DNA of 64,000 nt from Vibrio sp. S17_S38 (GTDB taxonomy: Bacteria; Pseudomonadota; Gammaproteobacteria; Enterobacterales; Vibrionaceae). The notes under the pieces were generated by a model. It was given only the letters and a program-made list of their open reading frames with translations. It ran no database searches and had not been told where the DNA came from. Positions 48,350-57,381 of the stretch are shown here, piece by piece. The stretch lies in the NCBI RefSeq assembly GCF_014694375.1, contig NZ_JAAUWW010000019.1, forward strand, positions 16,380 to 80,379, read 5' to 3'. A program made the position numbers and the translations under genes. Each line of letters opens with the position of its first letter. Position 1 is the first letter of the stretch.

Positions 48350-49789
48350 ATGACAACTCAAACCCCTATCACACAACAATTCCGTATTGAAGAAGATCTC
48401 CTTGGTCAGCGTGAAGTTCCCGTTGAAGCTTATTATGGTATCCATACGGTTCGAGCAGTAGAAAATTTCACTATATCTAGCAATACAATTTCTGATGTAC
48501 CTGAATTTGTTCGTGGCATGGTCATGACAAAGAAAGCCGCCACTCTCGCGAATAAAGAAATTGGTGTACTTCCTACCGATATCAGTGATTACATTATCCA
48601 AGCATGTGACGTCATTCTGACCACAGGAAAGTGCATGGATCAATTCCCATCAGATGTATTTCAAGGTGGTGCGGGCACCTCGGTCAACATGAATACTAAC
48701 GAAGTTATTGCCAACTTGGCGCTTGAGTTAATGGGTAAACAAAAAGGTGAATACGACATCATCAACCCAAATGATCACGTTAATAAAAGCCAATCCACCA
48801 ACTGTGCTTATCCAACTGGTTTTCGCGTATCCGTTTATAGCAGCATCTTAAAAACCATCGATGCCGTTGAATACCTTAAAGCGGCATTTGAATTAAAAAG
48901 CCAAGAGTTCCACAGTGTATTAAAAATGGGCCGTACTCAGCTTCAAGACGCGGTTCCTATGACAGTTGGTCAAGAGTTTCATGCATGGGCGGTCACCTTA
49001 AATGAAGAAGTTCGTAACCTACAATATATTTCTAAATTATTATTAGAGGTCAACTTAGGAGCTACTGCAATCGGTACTGGTCTTAATGCAGCCCCTGAAT
49101 ATCAAGCGCTTGCGGTTAAACATTTATCTGAAGTCACCGGCTTTGAATGTGTTGCTGCTGAAGATTTAATTGAAGCCACATCAGATTGTGGTGCTTATGT
49201 AATGGCACATGGCGCGCTAAAACGTTTAGCCATCAAACTGTCTAAAATTTGTAATGACTTACGCTTACTTTCTTCTGGCCCTCGCGCTGGATTAAACGAA
49301 ATTAACCTACCAGAATTACAAGCTGGTTCGTCTATCATGCCTGCGAAAGTTAACCCAGTAATTCCAGAAGTAGTAAACCAAGTGTGCTTTAAAGTATTAG
49401 GTAACGATACTGCGCTTTCTTTTGCCGCAGAAGGTGGTCAATTACAATTGAATGTAATGGAGCCTGTAATCGCACAATGCATGTTTGAATCGTTAGAAAT
49501 ATTGAAAAATGCCTGTGTGAATCTACGCGAAAAATGCGTTGATGGTATCTCAGTAAATAAAGAAGTGTGTGAAGCATATGTATTCAATTCCATCGGTATT
49601 GTCACTTACCTGAACCCATACATTGGCCACCACGAAGGTGATATCGTCGGTAAAATTTGTGCTGAAACAGGCAAAAGCGTACGCGAAATCGTACTTGCTC
49701 GTGGCCTATTAACCGAAGCCGAACTGGATGAAATCTTCTCACCTGAAAACTTAATGCACCCACAATACAAAGCGAAACGTTATAACTAA
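48350..49789 (+). CDS. aspA: Aspartate ammonia-lyase
   Basis: AspA converts aspartate to fumarate and ammonia, feeding anaerobic fumarate respiration. The 479-residue protein belongs to the fumarase/aspartase superfamily with the signature [12 protein letters not shown] (substrate loop) and [11 protein letters not shown]. The start is the ATG at 48350, with AAGGA 8 bp ahead; an ATG six bases upstream is too close to the binding site. It is followed by a terminator-like hairpin and dcuA, the matching C4-dicarboxylate antiporter. Confidence 0.96.
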   Translation: MTTQTPITQQFRIEEDLLGQREVPVEAYYGIHTVRAVENFTISSNTISDVPEFVRGMVMTKKAATLANKEIGVLPTDISDYIIQACDVILTTGKCMDQFPSDVFQGGAGTSVNMNTNEVIANLALELMGKQKGEYDIINPNDHVNKSQSTNCAYPTGFRVSVYSSILKTIDAVEYLKAAFELKSQEFHSVLKMGRTQLQDAVPMTVGQEFHAWAVTLNEEVRNLQYISKLLLEVNLGATAIGTGLNAAPEYQALAVKHLSEVTGFECVAAEDLIEATSDCGAYVMAHGALKRLAIKLSKICNDLRLLSSGPRAGLNEINLPELQAGSSIMPAKVNPVIPEVVNQVCFKVLGNDTALSFAAEGGQLQLNVMEPVIAQCMFESLEILKNACVNLREKCVDGISVNKEVCEAYVFNSIGIVTYLNPYIGHHEGDIVGKICAETGKSVREIVLARGLLTEAELDEIFSPENLMHPQYKAKRYN

Positions 49790-49818
49790 ACCAACGCGGG
49801 CCATTATGTAAATTAACG

Positions 49819-49847
49819 AAGGGAGCGCGTATATTGCTCCCTTTTTT
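49819..49847 (+). terminator. Hairpin between aspA and dcuA
   Basis: An 8-bp stem (49819-49826 with 49836-49843) is followed by T residues. It probably makes dcuA expression lower than aspA rather than ending transcription fully. Confidence 0.78.
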
Positions 49848-49918
49848 CATGCCTAAGATACATATACTGCATGGACCTATATATCGAATTCATACTTTAT
49901 AATCAGGAAACACCTATT

Positions 49919-51223
49919 ATGTTAATACAACTATTTATTGTTTTACTCTTTATTTACCTCGGTGCTCGCATCGGTGGTATAGGCATTGGTTTAGCCGGTG
50001 GCGCAGGTGTCATTGTCTTATCGCTAGGGCTTGGGGTTCCTACCAGTCAAGCCCTCATTCCAATTGATGTTATTTTAATTATTATGTCTGTGATCACAGC
50101 AATTGCAGCTATGCAAGTCGCCGGTGGTATGGATTGGTTGGTTAAGCTCGCTGAGCAATTTTTACGTAAAAACCCTAAGCGTATTACCTTTTACGCTCCT
50201 ATCGTAACGTATTTTATGACGTTATTAGCAGGTACAGGCCATACTGCATTTTCCACTTTACCGGTTATTGCAGAAGTCGCGAAAGAGCAAGGTGTTCGTC
50301 CTTCTCGCCCACTTTCCATCGCCGTTATTGCTTCTCAAATAGCGATCACGGCATCACCAATCTCTGCGGCAGTGGTTTTCTTTGCCGGTATTTTAGAGCC
50401 GCTAGGAGTCAGTTATATTCACTTATTAATGATATGCATTCCTACGACGTTCACAGCTTGTATGATTGGTGCTTTTGTTGCCAACTTCATGGGCTGCGAA
50501 TTAAAAGATGACGCTATCTACAAAGATCGCCTTGAAAAAGGCCTAGTTAAAGTGTCATCAACGAATGAACGTCATATTTTACCAACGGCTAAAACCGCAA
50601 CCTACATATTTATTGCTGCAATTGGTTTTGTTGTTTGCTACGCAATTGCCATTTCTGACTCTGTTGGTCTTATCTCCAACCCTGCGCTTGGTCGCAACGA
50701 AGCTATCATCACTGTAATGCTAACAGCTGCGGCAGCTATCGTATTATTTACTAAAATTGACCCTTCACTGATCTCTTCTGCACCGACATTCCGATCAGGT
50801 ATGACAGCCTGTATTTGTGTTCTTGGTGTCGCTTGGTTAGGCTCTACTTTTGTCAATGCTCACGTTGATAGTATTAAAGAAGTCGCGGGTACATTGCTGG
50901 CGGATTATCCTTGGATGTTGGCTATCATATTGTTCCTCGCCTCTATGCTACTGTACTCACAAGGCGCGACAACAACGGCTCTAATGCCTGCCGCATTAGC
51001 GATTGGCGTTGCACCATTAACCGCCGTTGCTTCATTTGCAGCAGTATCGGCATTGTTTGTACTACCAACTTACCCAACATTGCTTGCTGCAGTTGAAATG
51101 GATGATACTGGTTCAACTCGGATTGGTAGCTATGTTTTTAACCATCCATTTTTTATTCCAGGCTTAGCGACAATTAGTTCTGCTGTCGCCCTTGGTTTCC
51201 TATTGGGCGGTATGATTCTGTAA
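49919..51223 (+). CDS. dcuA: Anaerobic C4-dicarboxylate antiporter DcuA
   Basis: DcuA exchanges aspartate or fumarate for succinate across the inner membrane. The 434-residue protein has about ten membrane helices and the family marks YLGARIGGIGIGLAGGAGV, TYFMTLLAGTGHTAFSTLPV and GATTTALMPAALAIG. The ATG at 49919 follows CAGGAAA and gives the usual length (433). Frame upstream is open but not conserved. Pairing with aspA gives import and deamination of aspartate, with fumarate as electron acceptor. Confidence 0.95.
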   Translation: MLIQLFIVLLFIYLGARIGGIGIGLAGGAGVIVLSLGLGVPTSQALIPIDVILIIMSVITAIAAMQVAGGMDWLVKLAEQFLRKNPKRITFYAPIVTYFMTLLAGTGHTAFSTLPVIAEVAKEQGVRPSRPLSIAVIASQIAITASPISAAVVFFAGILEPLGVSYIHLLMICIPTTFTACMIGAFVANFMGCELKDDAIYKDRLEKGLVKVSSTNERHILPTAKTATYIFIAAIGFVVCYAIAISDSVGLISNPALGRNEAIITVMLTAAAAIVLFTKIDPSLISSAPTFRSGMTACICVLGVAWLGSTFVNAHVDSIKEVAGTLLADYPWMLAIILFLASMLLYSQGATTTALMPAALAIGVAPLTAVASFAAVSALFVLPTYPTLLAAVEMDDTGSTRIGSYVFNHPFFIPGLATISSAVALGFLLGGMIL

Positions 51224-51425
51224 GTTCATAGCTAAATAACTACTATTATTGAGAAACATTAATATCCGTATGAGCCGTCATACGGATTTTCTATTTTTAT
51301 CCACGAACAATGAATTCTATTTACAACCTTCTGATATACTCGTCAAAGCACTAGCCACTCAAAGAAACCAATTCGTTTCGCTGTGGTCTGAACTCTACTT
51401 ACACACTAATGGGCTGTTACGCTTT

Positions 51426-53318
51426 ATGTTATCACTGCGATCTTCTTTGTTGTTTTTCATTATCCTAACAGCGGGCATGTTACACACTCCATTCAGTCAG
51501 GCTGCCAATTTTGATTCAGCTGAGACACCGCTAGCAGCATTTTCTAGCACGCCAGTAAACGGTCATCGCTTTGTTCCTGTCGATCAAGCCTTTCCTTTCA
51601 ATTTTATCCAGCAAGGTAATAGTGTCCGTGTAGACTGGCAGATTAAAGACGGTTATTACCTTTATAAAGAACGCTTTGCTTTCACGACTAAGAATGCTCA
51701 AATTGATAAGGTAGATCTGCCTGCTGGTGAATTTCATCAAGATGAATTTTTTGGTGATGTGTATATTTTCACTCAGCCACTACAAATCGATATTCCACTC
51801 CAACAAGTTGGTGATGGTGGCCAATTGATTATTCAATACCAAGGTTGTGCCACCAGCGGCTTTTGTTATCCACCTGAAACCCGAATCATTCCATTAGATC
51901 CAATTGGCAAACAAGGCTCAGCACCAGCACCTTTCACGGATAAAAATCCTGAACAGTCAAAAGCAACTCAAGCAACTCAAGCAACTCAAGCAACTCAAGC
52001 AACTCAAGCAACTGGTAATAACATAAACGGCTATTCTGACGATGCAAACATTGCCGATCAATTATCAACGCATTGGTGGACACCATTCCTCTTTTTAGCG
52101 TTAGGAATTGGACTAGCTTTTACGCCTTGTGTGCTGCCTATGTATCCTATTTTAACTGGTATCGTTTTAGGTGGTGGCAAGCTGAACGCCAAAAAAGCGT
52201 TTAAGCTCTCTTTTGTGTACGTACAAGGCATGGCACTAACTTATATGCTGCTTGGCTTGGTGGTCGCATCAGTAGGAGTACAATTTCAAGCTGCGTTGCA
52301 ATCTCCTGCTGTTCTGATTGGTTTAAGCGTACTGTTTTTACTGCTTGCCCTTTCTATGTTCGGGGTTTACAGCATTCAGCTACCGAGTCGCCTACAAACT
52401 TGGCTTAATGAACAAAGTAACAAACAGCAAGGCGGTAACCTGATTGGTGTATTCTTGATGGGTGTAATTTCGGGTCTAGTCTGCTCACCTTGCACCACCG
52501 CACCGTTGTCTGGAGCCTTACTTTATGTTGCGCAAAGTGGCGATTTAGTCACAGGAGCGGTTGCCTTATACTCCTTAGCTATCGGGATGGGAATTCCACT
52601 TATTTGTGTGGCAGTATTTGGAAATAAATTGCTGCCGAAAGCAGGAGAATGGATGAATAAAGTAAAAATATTCTTTGGCTTTATTTTACTGGCGGCGCCC
52701 ATCTTCTTATTAGAGCGTATCTTGCCTGTATTTTGGGTATCGTTGTTGTGGGCTGGACTAGGTTTTATTGCTTTTTCTTGGCTGTACCATATTCGTCAAT
52801 ACATCAGAGCCGGTTCTTGGGCGCAGAGCCTTACCAGTATTATTGCAATACTCGGTTTAGTGGTCGCATTTATGACAGGACTGCAGGCCTTTGGTTTAAA
52901 TTCGCTAGTAGCCATTAGTACTCAGCAACAAAATCAAGTTCAACTCGACTTTATTCGTATTCAAACAATTGAGGATCTCGATAAGCAATTATTATTGGCC
53001 AAACAAGCCGGTAAATCAGTGATGTTTGATTACTACGCCGATTGGTGTGTGGCCTGTAAAGAATTCGATAAATATACCTTCCATAACTCGCAAGTGGCAA
53101 CCAAGCTAAAAAACATGGTGCTACTACAAGCTGATGTCACTAATGCTAACCCGCAAGATATTGCACTAATGGAAAGAATGAAAGTACTCGGCTTACCAAC
53201 GATTGAGTTTTGGGATGCACAAGGTAAGCATATCCCCAGTGCTAGAATTACTGGGTTTATGGATGCACCAAGTTTCCTTAGTCACTTAGATAAAAATGGC
53301 TTAAATACTAATAATTAA
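51426..53318 (+). CDS. dsbD: Thiol:disulfide interchange protein DsbD
   Basis: DsbD carries electrons from cytosolic thioredoxin to periplasmic DsbC, DsbG and CcmG. The 630-residue protein (ATG at 51426, then a signal peptide ending near SQA/ANFD) has a periplasmic alpha domain with the [11 protein letters not shown] cysteine pair, a membrane beta domain with cysteines in TPCVLPMYP and SPCTTAP, and a C-terminal thioredoxin domain with Cys541-Val-Ala-Cys544. The linker between the alpha and beta domains is a run of Ala-Thr-Gln repeats. The frame is open further upstream without a binding site. cutA, which lies before dsbD in E. coli, is absent. Confidence 0.94.
   Translation: MLSLRSSLLFFIILTAGMLHTPFSQAANFDSAETPLAAFSSTPVNGHRFVPVDQAFPFNFIQQGNSVRVDWQIKDGYYLYKERFAFTTKNAQIDKVDLPAGEFHQDEFFGDVYIFTQPLQIDIPLQQVGDGGQLIIQYQGCATSGFCYPPETRIIPLDPIGKQGSAPAPFTDKNPEQSKATQATQATQATQATQATGNNINGYSDDANIADQLSTHWWTPFLFLALGIGLAFTPCVLPMYPILTGIVLGGGKLNAKKAFKLSFVYVQGMALTYMLLGLVVASVGVQFQAALQSPAVLIGLSVLFLLLALSMFGVYSIQLPSRLQTWLNEQSNKQQGGNLIGVFLMGVISGLVCSPCTTAPLSGALLYVAQSGDLVTGAVALYSLAIGMGIPLICVAVFGNKLLPKAGEWMNKVKIFFGFILLAAPIFLLERILPVFWVSLLWAGLGFIAFSWLYHIRQYIRAGSWAQSLTSIIAILGLVVAFMTGLQAFGLNSLVAISTQQQNQVQLDFIRIQTIEDLDKQLLLAKQAGKSVMFDYYADWCVACKEFDKYTFHNSQVATKLKNMVLLQADVTNANPQDIALMERMKVLGLPTIEFWDAQGKHIPSARITGFMDAPSFLSHLDKNGLNTNN
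51962..52013 (+). repeat. 9-bp in-frame tandem repeat in dsbD
   Basis: AGCAACTCA occurs five times in full plus seven bases of a sixth, all identical. It encodes Ala-Thr-Gln units in the linker between the DsbD alpha and membrane domains. As the unit is three codons, copy-number change would alter linker length without frameshift. Confidence 0.97.
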
Positions 53319-53323
53319 TTAGA

Positions 53324-53351
53324 CAAAAGTCTGATATGGTTCAGACTTTTG
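53324..53351 (+). terminator. Terminator of dsbD
   Basis: An 11-bp perfect stem (53324-53334 with 53341-53351, 6-nt loop) lies just after the dsbD stop and ends in TTTTG. Confidence 0.82.
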
Positions 53352-53429
53352 CATATGCCTTATTGAGTACAAATCAAAAGACATTGATAATAAAATTATT
53401 ACTCCTAAACAGTAAATGGAATATCTGTC

Positions 53430-54065
53430 ATGGATTCGACATACAACATTGTCATCGCCGATGACCACCCGCTTTTTCGTAATGCTTTATTTCAATCAAT
53501 TCATATGGCGATCAGCGGCGCTAATTTATTTGAAGCGGACTCTCTCAGTGCTTTACTCACACTACTTAAAAAAGTAGATGAACCCGATTTATTATTATTA
53601 GATTTAAAGATGCCCGGCTCTAATGGAATGTCGGGATTGATAAACCTCAGATCTGAATACCCCAACATCCCTATTGTGGTGATTTCCGCCAGTGAAGAAG
53701 CAAGCGTAGTGAGCCAAGTGAAAAGTCACGGTGCTTTTGGTTTTATACCTAAATCGAGTGATATGCGTGAATTAAACCGCGCTCTCAATCAGGTTCTCAA
53801 TGGTGATCCTTTCTTCCCTGAAGGGCTAATACAAAATAATGAAGCCTGTAATAGCTTGGCTCAAAAACTGGCAGCTTTAACACCACAACAATACAAAGTT
53901 TTAGGTATGTTGTCAGACGGTTTACTCAACAAGCAGATCGCCTATGAATTGAATGTTTCTGAAGCCACAATCAAAGCGCACATGACGGCTATATTTCGCA
54001 AACTAGATGTGAAAAATAGAACTCAAGCCGTGATCTTACTTCAACAGTTAGAAACTGAAAAATAG
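53430..54065 (+). CDS. LuxR/NarL family response regulator, CrbR-like
   Basis: The 211-residue protein has a receiver domain with Asp11-Asp12 and phospho-acceptor Asp58 (LLLLDLKMPGSNGMSG), and a C-terminal LuxR helix-turn-helix (LTPQQYKVLGML, LNKQIAYELNVSEATIKAHM). No kinase gene is next to it. It resembles the regulator CrbR (ErdR in Pseudomonas), whose kinase CrbS has a sodium/solute-symporter domain and which switches on acetyl-CoA synthetase. The nearby acetate permease actP supports this, but the identity is an inference. Confidence 0.8.
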   Translation: MDSTYNIVIADDHPLFRNALFQSIHMAISGANLFEADSLSALLTLLKKVDEPDLLLLDLKMPGSNGMSGLINLRSEYPNIPIVVISASEEASVVSQVKSHGAFGFIPKSSDMRELNRALNQVLNGDPFFPEGLIQNNEACNSLAQKLAALTPQQYKVLGMLSDGLLNKQIAYELNVSEATIKAHMTAIFRKLDVKNRTQAVILLQQLETEK

Positions 54066-54468
54066 CCTATTCATCTCTAATCCTTCAAGGTTTGTTACTA
54101 TTACAAACCTTACCTTTCCTTTCGATACTTGCGCTTACAATTAAACCAGCTGTTACTCATGTACTTTCATTACAAGTAGACGGCGAATTTATGACTATCA
54201 AATTAAAAAAATACGCTATCTTAACCTCCGTAGTAATAAAATCGCCCAATTCTGCAATATTCGGATACTTCATTGACATCAGTAACCTCCTACTCAAAAA
54301 TCTGATTTATCTCTTCAACAGGCAACCTATAATATTTCTATATTTAACCGTTTGAGACATCACACTTTTACATTAAAATAGAATATCGCAGTAAATGTCT
54401 TTTCAGAATAAGAGTGGTTTTAGCAAAACTCTTCGGTTCTCCCTGTCCGTTAATTAAGAGACGTATTC
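54066..54468. other. 403-bp gap between the response regulator and nhaP2
   Basis: No plus-strand gene is convincing here. On the minus strand a 40-codon frame (54157-54279) starts with an ATG behind a perfect GGAGG at good spacing; see the separate entry. The last 100 bp before nhaP2 should hold its promoter, but no clear element stands out. Confidence 0.4.
54157..54279 (-). CDS. Possible small protein (40 aa)
   Basis: The frame encodes MSMKYPNIAELGDFITTEVK followed by 20 more residues, with a strong binding site (GGAGG, 6 bp before the ATG). The N-terminal half is soluble-looking, the middle hydrophobic. It may be a real small gene, or the start of an older gene that has decayed. No family is recognised. 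Only the binding site and the amino-acid composition support it. Confidence 0.3.
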   Translation of the reverse strand: MSMKYPNIAELGDFITTEVKIAYFFNLIVINSPSTCNEST

Positions 54469-56190
54469 ATGTTTATCATTGACCAAATTATTTTATTAGC
54501 CGCAATTCTGATCATTTTGGGCATATTATCCAGTAAATTATCCGCTCGATTAGGACTACCAGTACTGGTCATGTTTCTTCTCGTCGGCATGCTAGCAGGG
54601 CAAGATGGACCTGGGGGTGTTGCCTTTGATAATGCTCAAATCGCCCATTCATTAGGATCTTTAGCGCTCGCTATTATTTTGTTTGATGGCGGTCTGCAAA
54701 CGCCAATAGCATCGATTAAACAAGTCTGGAAACCTGCCTCTGTTTTAGCCACTTTTGGTGTCTTGATCACAGCAACCATAACAGGACTCGCAGCCGCTTA
54801 TATACTCAATGTGTCTTTACTCTACGGGCTACTTATCGGTGCGATTGTAGGCTCTACAGATGCGGCAGCGGTTTTCTCCTTGCTACGTAATGCAGGGATC
54901 CACATTAATCCTAGACTAAAATCAACGCTCGAAATAGAAAGTGCAACCAATGACCCGATGGCTATTTTTCTAACGGTTGGCCTTTTAGAAATAATGGTTA
55001 AAGGTCTAGAGCCTGGGACAGGATTGGTTCTCTTGTTTATCCAACAAATGGGGGTCGGATCTTTGGTTGGCTTAGCTTGCGGATGGATCTCAGTGCGAAC
55101 CATTAATTGCATCAACTTAACCACATCAGGTTTATATCCCGTCATGGTTGCCGCTTTGGGGTTACTTTCATTTGGAATTGCCGCTAATTTAGGTGGCAGT
55201 GGTTTCTTAGCTATTTTCATTACTGGTGTTGTTATCGGCAATAGTCGATTTGTCTTTCAACGAAGTACTTTCTTATTTCATGATGGGCTCGCTTGGTTAG
55301 GTCAAATCCTCATGTTTGTCATTCTAGGTCTATTGGTTAATCCTTTATCCTTACTCGATATTTGGTTTGAAGGACTCATCATTGCCATCGTGTTGACCTT
55401 GATCGCTCGACCTTTAGCTGTGCTGCCAATACTAAAATTATTTGGGTTTAATATACGTGAAATCACCTTAGTGTCTTGGGTTGGTTTACGAGGATCGGTA
55501 CCGATTATTTTGGCCATTTACCCATTAATATATGGTCTACCTGATGCAAACATGATTTTTAATGTCGTCTTTTTCGTCGTTCTTATTTCAGCAACAATAC
55601 AGGGCTCAACGCTTCCTTTGGTAGCACGAGCTTTAAAACTTACCGAGCCGGCCCCTGCCACACCAGCGGCAACATTAGAAATTACAGCTTTAGGTAATGT
55701 TGATGCTGATATTGTTGAATATCAACTTGGAAATAATTCAAGAGCATCAAACCGACGTTTATCTCAAATGGCATTACCCGATGGAACGGTTGTCGCCATG
55801 ATCACTCGAGGAGATAATGTTATTCCTCCTCGAGGGTCAACGCTACTGCATGCTGATGACCATTTATTTATTATGATGAAGCCTAATGTCCGTGACTTTG
55901 TAGACATCGTCTGCTCAGGTATTGCAGAGGCAAATCAAGATGACTTACCTGATACTGAACTATGCTTAAAAGGCTACACAAAAGTAGGCGATATACAGCA
56001 CTCTTACGGCATTGAACTCCTCATGGGAAGTCACTTATCGTTAGATGAAGTACTAAACCATGCTTTCGAGGGCAACCCAACGGAGGGCGCAAGTAAAGAC
56101 TTTAATAAAGTCACTTTATTTGTACGTGAAATGGTAGGACAAAGAATTGTTACCGTGGGTATTATTCCAATAAAGCCTACAGATTATTAA
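54469..56190 (+). CDS. nhaP2: Potassium/proton antiporter NhaP2 (CvrA)
   Basis: The 573-residue protein has about 12-13 membrane helices of the CPA1 family (FDGGLQTP, GAIVGSTDAAAVFSLLRNAG, EIESATNDPMAIFLTVG with the essential Asp pair) and cytoplasmic RCK/TrkA-C and CorC-like regulatory domains after about 390. In V. cholerae NhaP2 exchanges K+ for H+ and protects against acid and potassium. Length matches (about 580). The MarC-family gene begins 24 bp later. Confidence 0.94.
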   Translation: MFIIDQIILLAAILIILGILSSKLSARLGLPVLVMFLLVGMLAGQDGPGGVAFDNAQIAHSLGSLALAIILFDGGLQTPIASIKQVWKPASVLATFGVLITATITGLAAAYILNVSLLYGLLIGAIVGSTDAAAVFSLLRNAGIHINPRLKSTLEIESATNDPMAIFLTVGLLEIMVKGLEPGTGLVLLFIQQMGVGSLVGLACGWISVRTINCINLTTSGLYPVMVAALGLLSFGIAANLGGSGFLAIFITGVVIGNSRFVFQRSTFLFHDGLAWLGQILMFVILGLLVNPLSLLDIWFEGLIIAIVLTLIARPLAVLPILKLFGFNIREITLVSWVGLRGSVPIILAIYPLIYGLPDANMIFNVVFFVVLISATIQGSTLPLVARALKLTEPAPATPAATLEITALGNVDADIVEYQLGNNSRASNRRLSQMALPDGTVVAMITRGDNVIPPRGSTLLHADDHLFIMMKPNVRDFVDIVCSGIAEANQDDLPDTELCLKGYTKVGDIQHSYGIELLMGSHLSLDEVLNHAFEGNPTEGASKDFNKVTLFVREMVGQRIVTVGIIPIKPTDY

Positions 56191-56213
56191 ACCATTCAAT
56201 TTAGGGAGTTACT

Positions 56214-56837
56214 TTGCTCAGTATTTTAGTTACGCAATTTGTCGTGTTATGGGCCGTAATTGATCCTATCGGTACTATCCCAGTTTACCTCTCACAAACA
56301 CAAGGATTAAGTGCTAAACAAAAACGCTTAGTAGCACTTAAGGCGGTAGCAATTGCGACTGCTGTCTTGTTATTTTTCCTTGTTATGGGACAAATATTGC
56401 TCGAAGCAATGCAAATCCCACTTCCGGCCTTTCAAGCTGCTGGAGGATTAGTGCTATTACTGTTTGCTTTGACCATGATATTTGGACAAGGAAAACCAGC
56501 AGAGGAAGCGCAATTAAGTGGCGACTTTAGCCGCTCTGAATTAGCAAATCTCGCTGTCTATCCATTAGCTATCCCATCAATTGCCTCTCCGGGTGCCATG
56601 ATGGCAGTGGTTATGTTGACAGATAACAATCGAAACTCAATCATTGAGCAAAGCTTGACCGCGGGGGCTATGCTTATTGTTCTTATTAGTACTTTATTGC
56701 TTTTACTCGGCGCAACCGGAATACATAAAATTATTGGAAATGTCGGCGCAGCCATAATAAGTCGTGTGATGGGATTAATTTTAGCGGCAGTGGCGGTCAA
56801 TAATTTACTAATGGGAATTAGAGACTTTTATTTTTAG
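56214..56837 (+). CDS. MarC family (YhgN-like) membrane protein
   Basis: The 207-residue protein has six membrane helices and the UPF0056/MarC marks WAVIDPIGTIPVYLSQTQGL, YPLAIPSIASPGAMMAVVML and RVMGLILAAVAVNNLLMGI. Function is unknown; the family is not truly tied to antibiotic resistance. Translation starts at a TTG behind GGGAG at good spacing. It is 24 bp after nhaP2 and probably co-transcribed; a hairpin follows. Confidence 0.86.
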   Translation: MLSILVTQFVVLWAVIDPIGTIPVYLSQTQGLSAKQKRLVALKAVAIATAVLLFFLVMGQILLEAMQIPLPAFQAAGGLVLLLFALTMIFGQGKPAEEAQLSGDFSRSELANLAVYPLAIPSIASPGAMMAVVMLTDNNRNSIIEQSLTAGAMLIVLISTLLLLLGATGIHKIIGNVGAAIISRVMGLILAAVAVNNLLMGIRDFYF

Positions 56838-56888
56838 CGACTCTCACGACCAACTAAGCATTAGACCTTAGACTAACCTTATTAGACC

Positions 56889-56925
56889 TTAGCCTAGCCT
56901 ACTTTTTGAGCTAGGCTAAATTATT
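56889..56925 (+). terminator. Hairpin terminator after the MarC-family gene
   Basis: A 10-bp perfect stem (56889-56898 with 56910-56919, 11-nt loop) is followed by AT-rich sequence. The U tract is poor. A short direct repeat (TTAGACCTTAG) lies just upstream. Confidence 0.65.
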
Positions 56926-57102
56926 CCAACCCACTTCACAAAAAGCTCCTTAATAGCTTATACCTCACCTTTTATTGCCCGACTAAAGTTGAAAAGCCAC
57001 CTCCCGATCTCACTGCTATTGTTTCCCTGTAACATTTTTATAACAAAAATATTCATTGTGCACTGCAATGTAATTAATAAATGAAACTAAAGGAGAGTGG
57101 CC

Positions 57103-57369
57103 ATGGCGTTTGAATCTGACAAACATGCCCAAGCCTACTGGAAGGAAAATCTAGGGATAATGGCAACACTATTAACTATTTGGTTTGTAGTGTCTTATTG
57201 TGCGGGCATTTTATTTGTCGATGCACTGAATACCATCCAATTTGCTGGTTTCAAATTAGGATTTTGGTTTGCTCAGCAAGGGTCTATTTATACCTTTGTA
57301 GTGCTGATCTTTGTTTATGTAGCGCGTATGAATGCGTTAGATAAAAAATACAACGTTCAGGAAGACTAA
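57103..57369 (+). CDS. DUF485 family protein (YjcH-like)
   Basis: The 88-residue protein has two membrane helices (about 22-46 and 56-80) and a charged N-terminus. DUF485 proteins are nearly always encoded just before the acetate permease ActP and probably act with it as a small subunit. The ATG at 57103 follows GGAG by 7 bp; a GTG two codons earlier overlaps that site. actP begins 12 bp after its stop. Confidence 0.93.
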   Translation: MAFESDKHAQAYWKENLGIMATLLTIWFVVSYCAGILFVDALNTIQFAGFKLGFWFAQQGSIYTFVVLIFVYVARMNALDKKYNVQED

Positions 57370-57381
57370 GGAGTATTAGAT

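Noticed and set aside
54092..54355. 87-codon plus-strand frame after the response regulator gene
   Set aside because: No binding site, odd composition and no family likeness; probably chance in AT-rich DNA.
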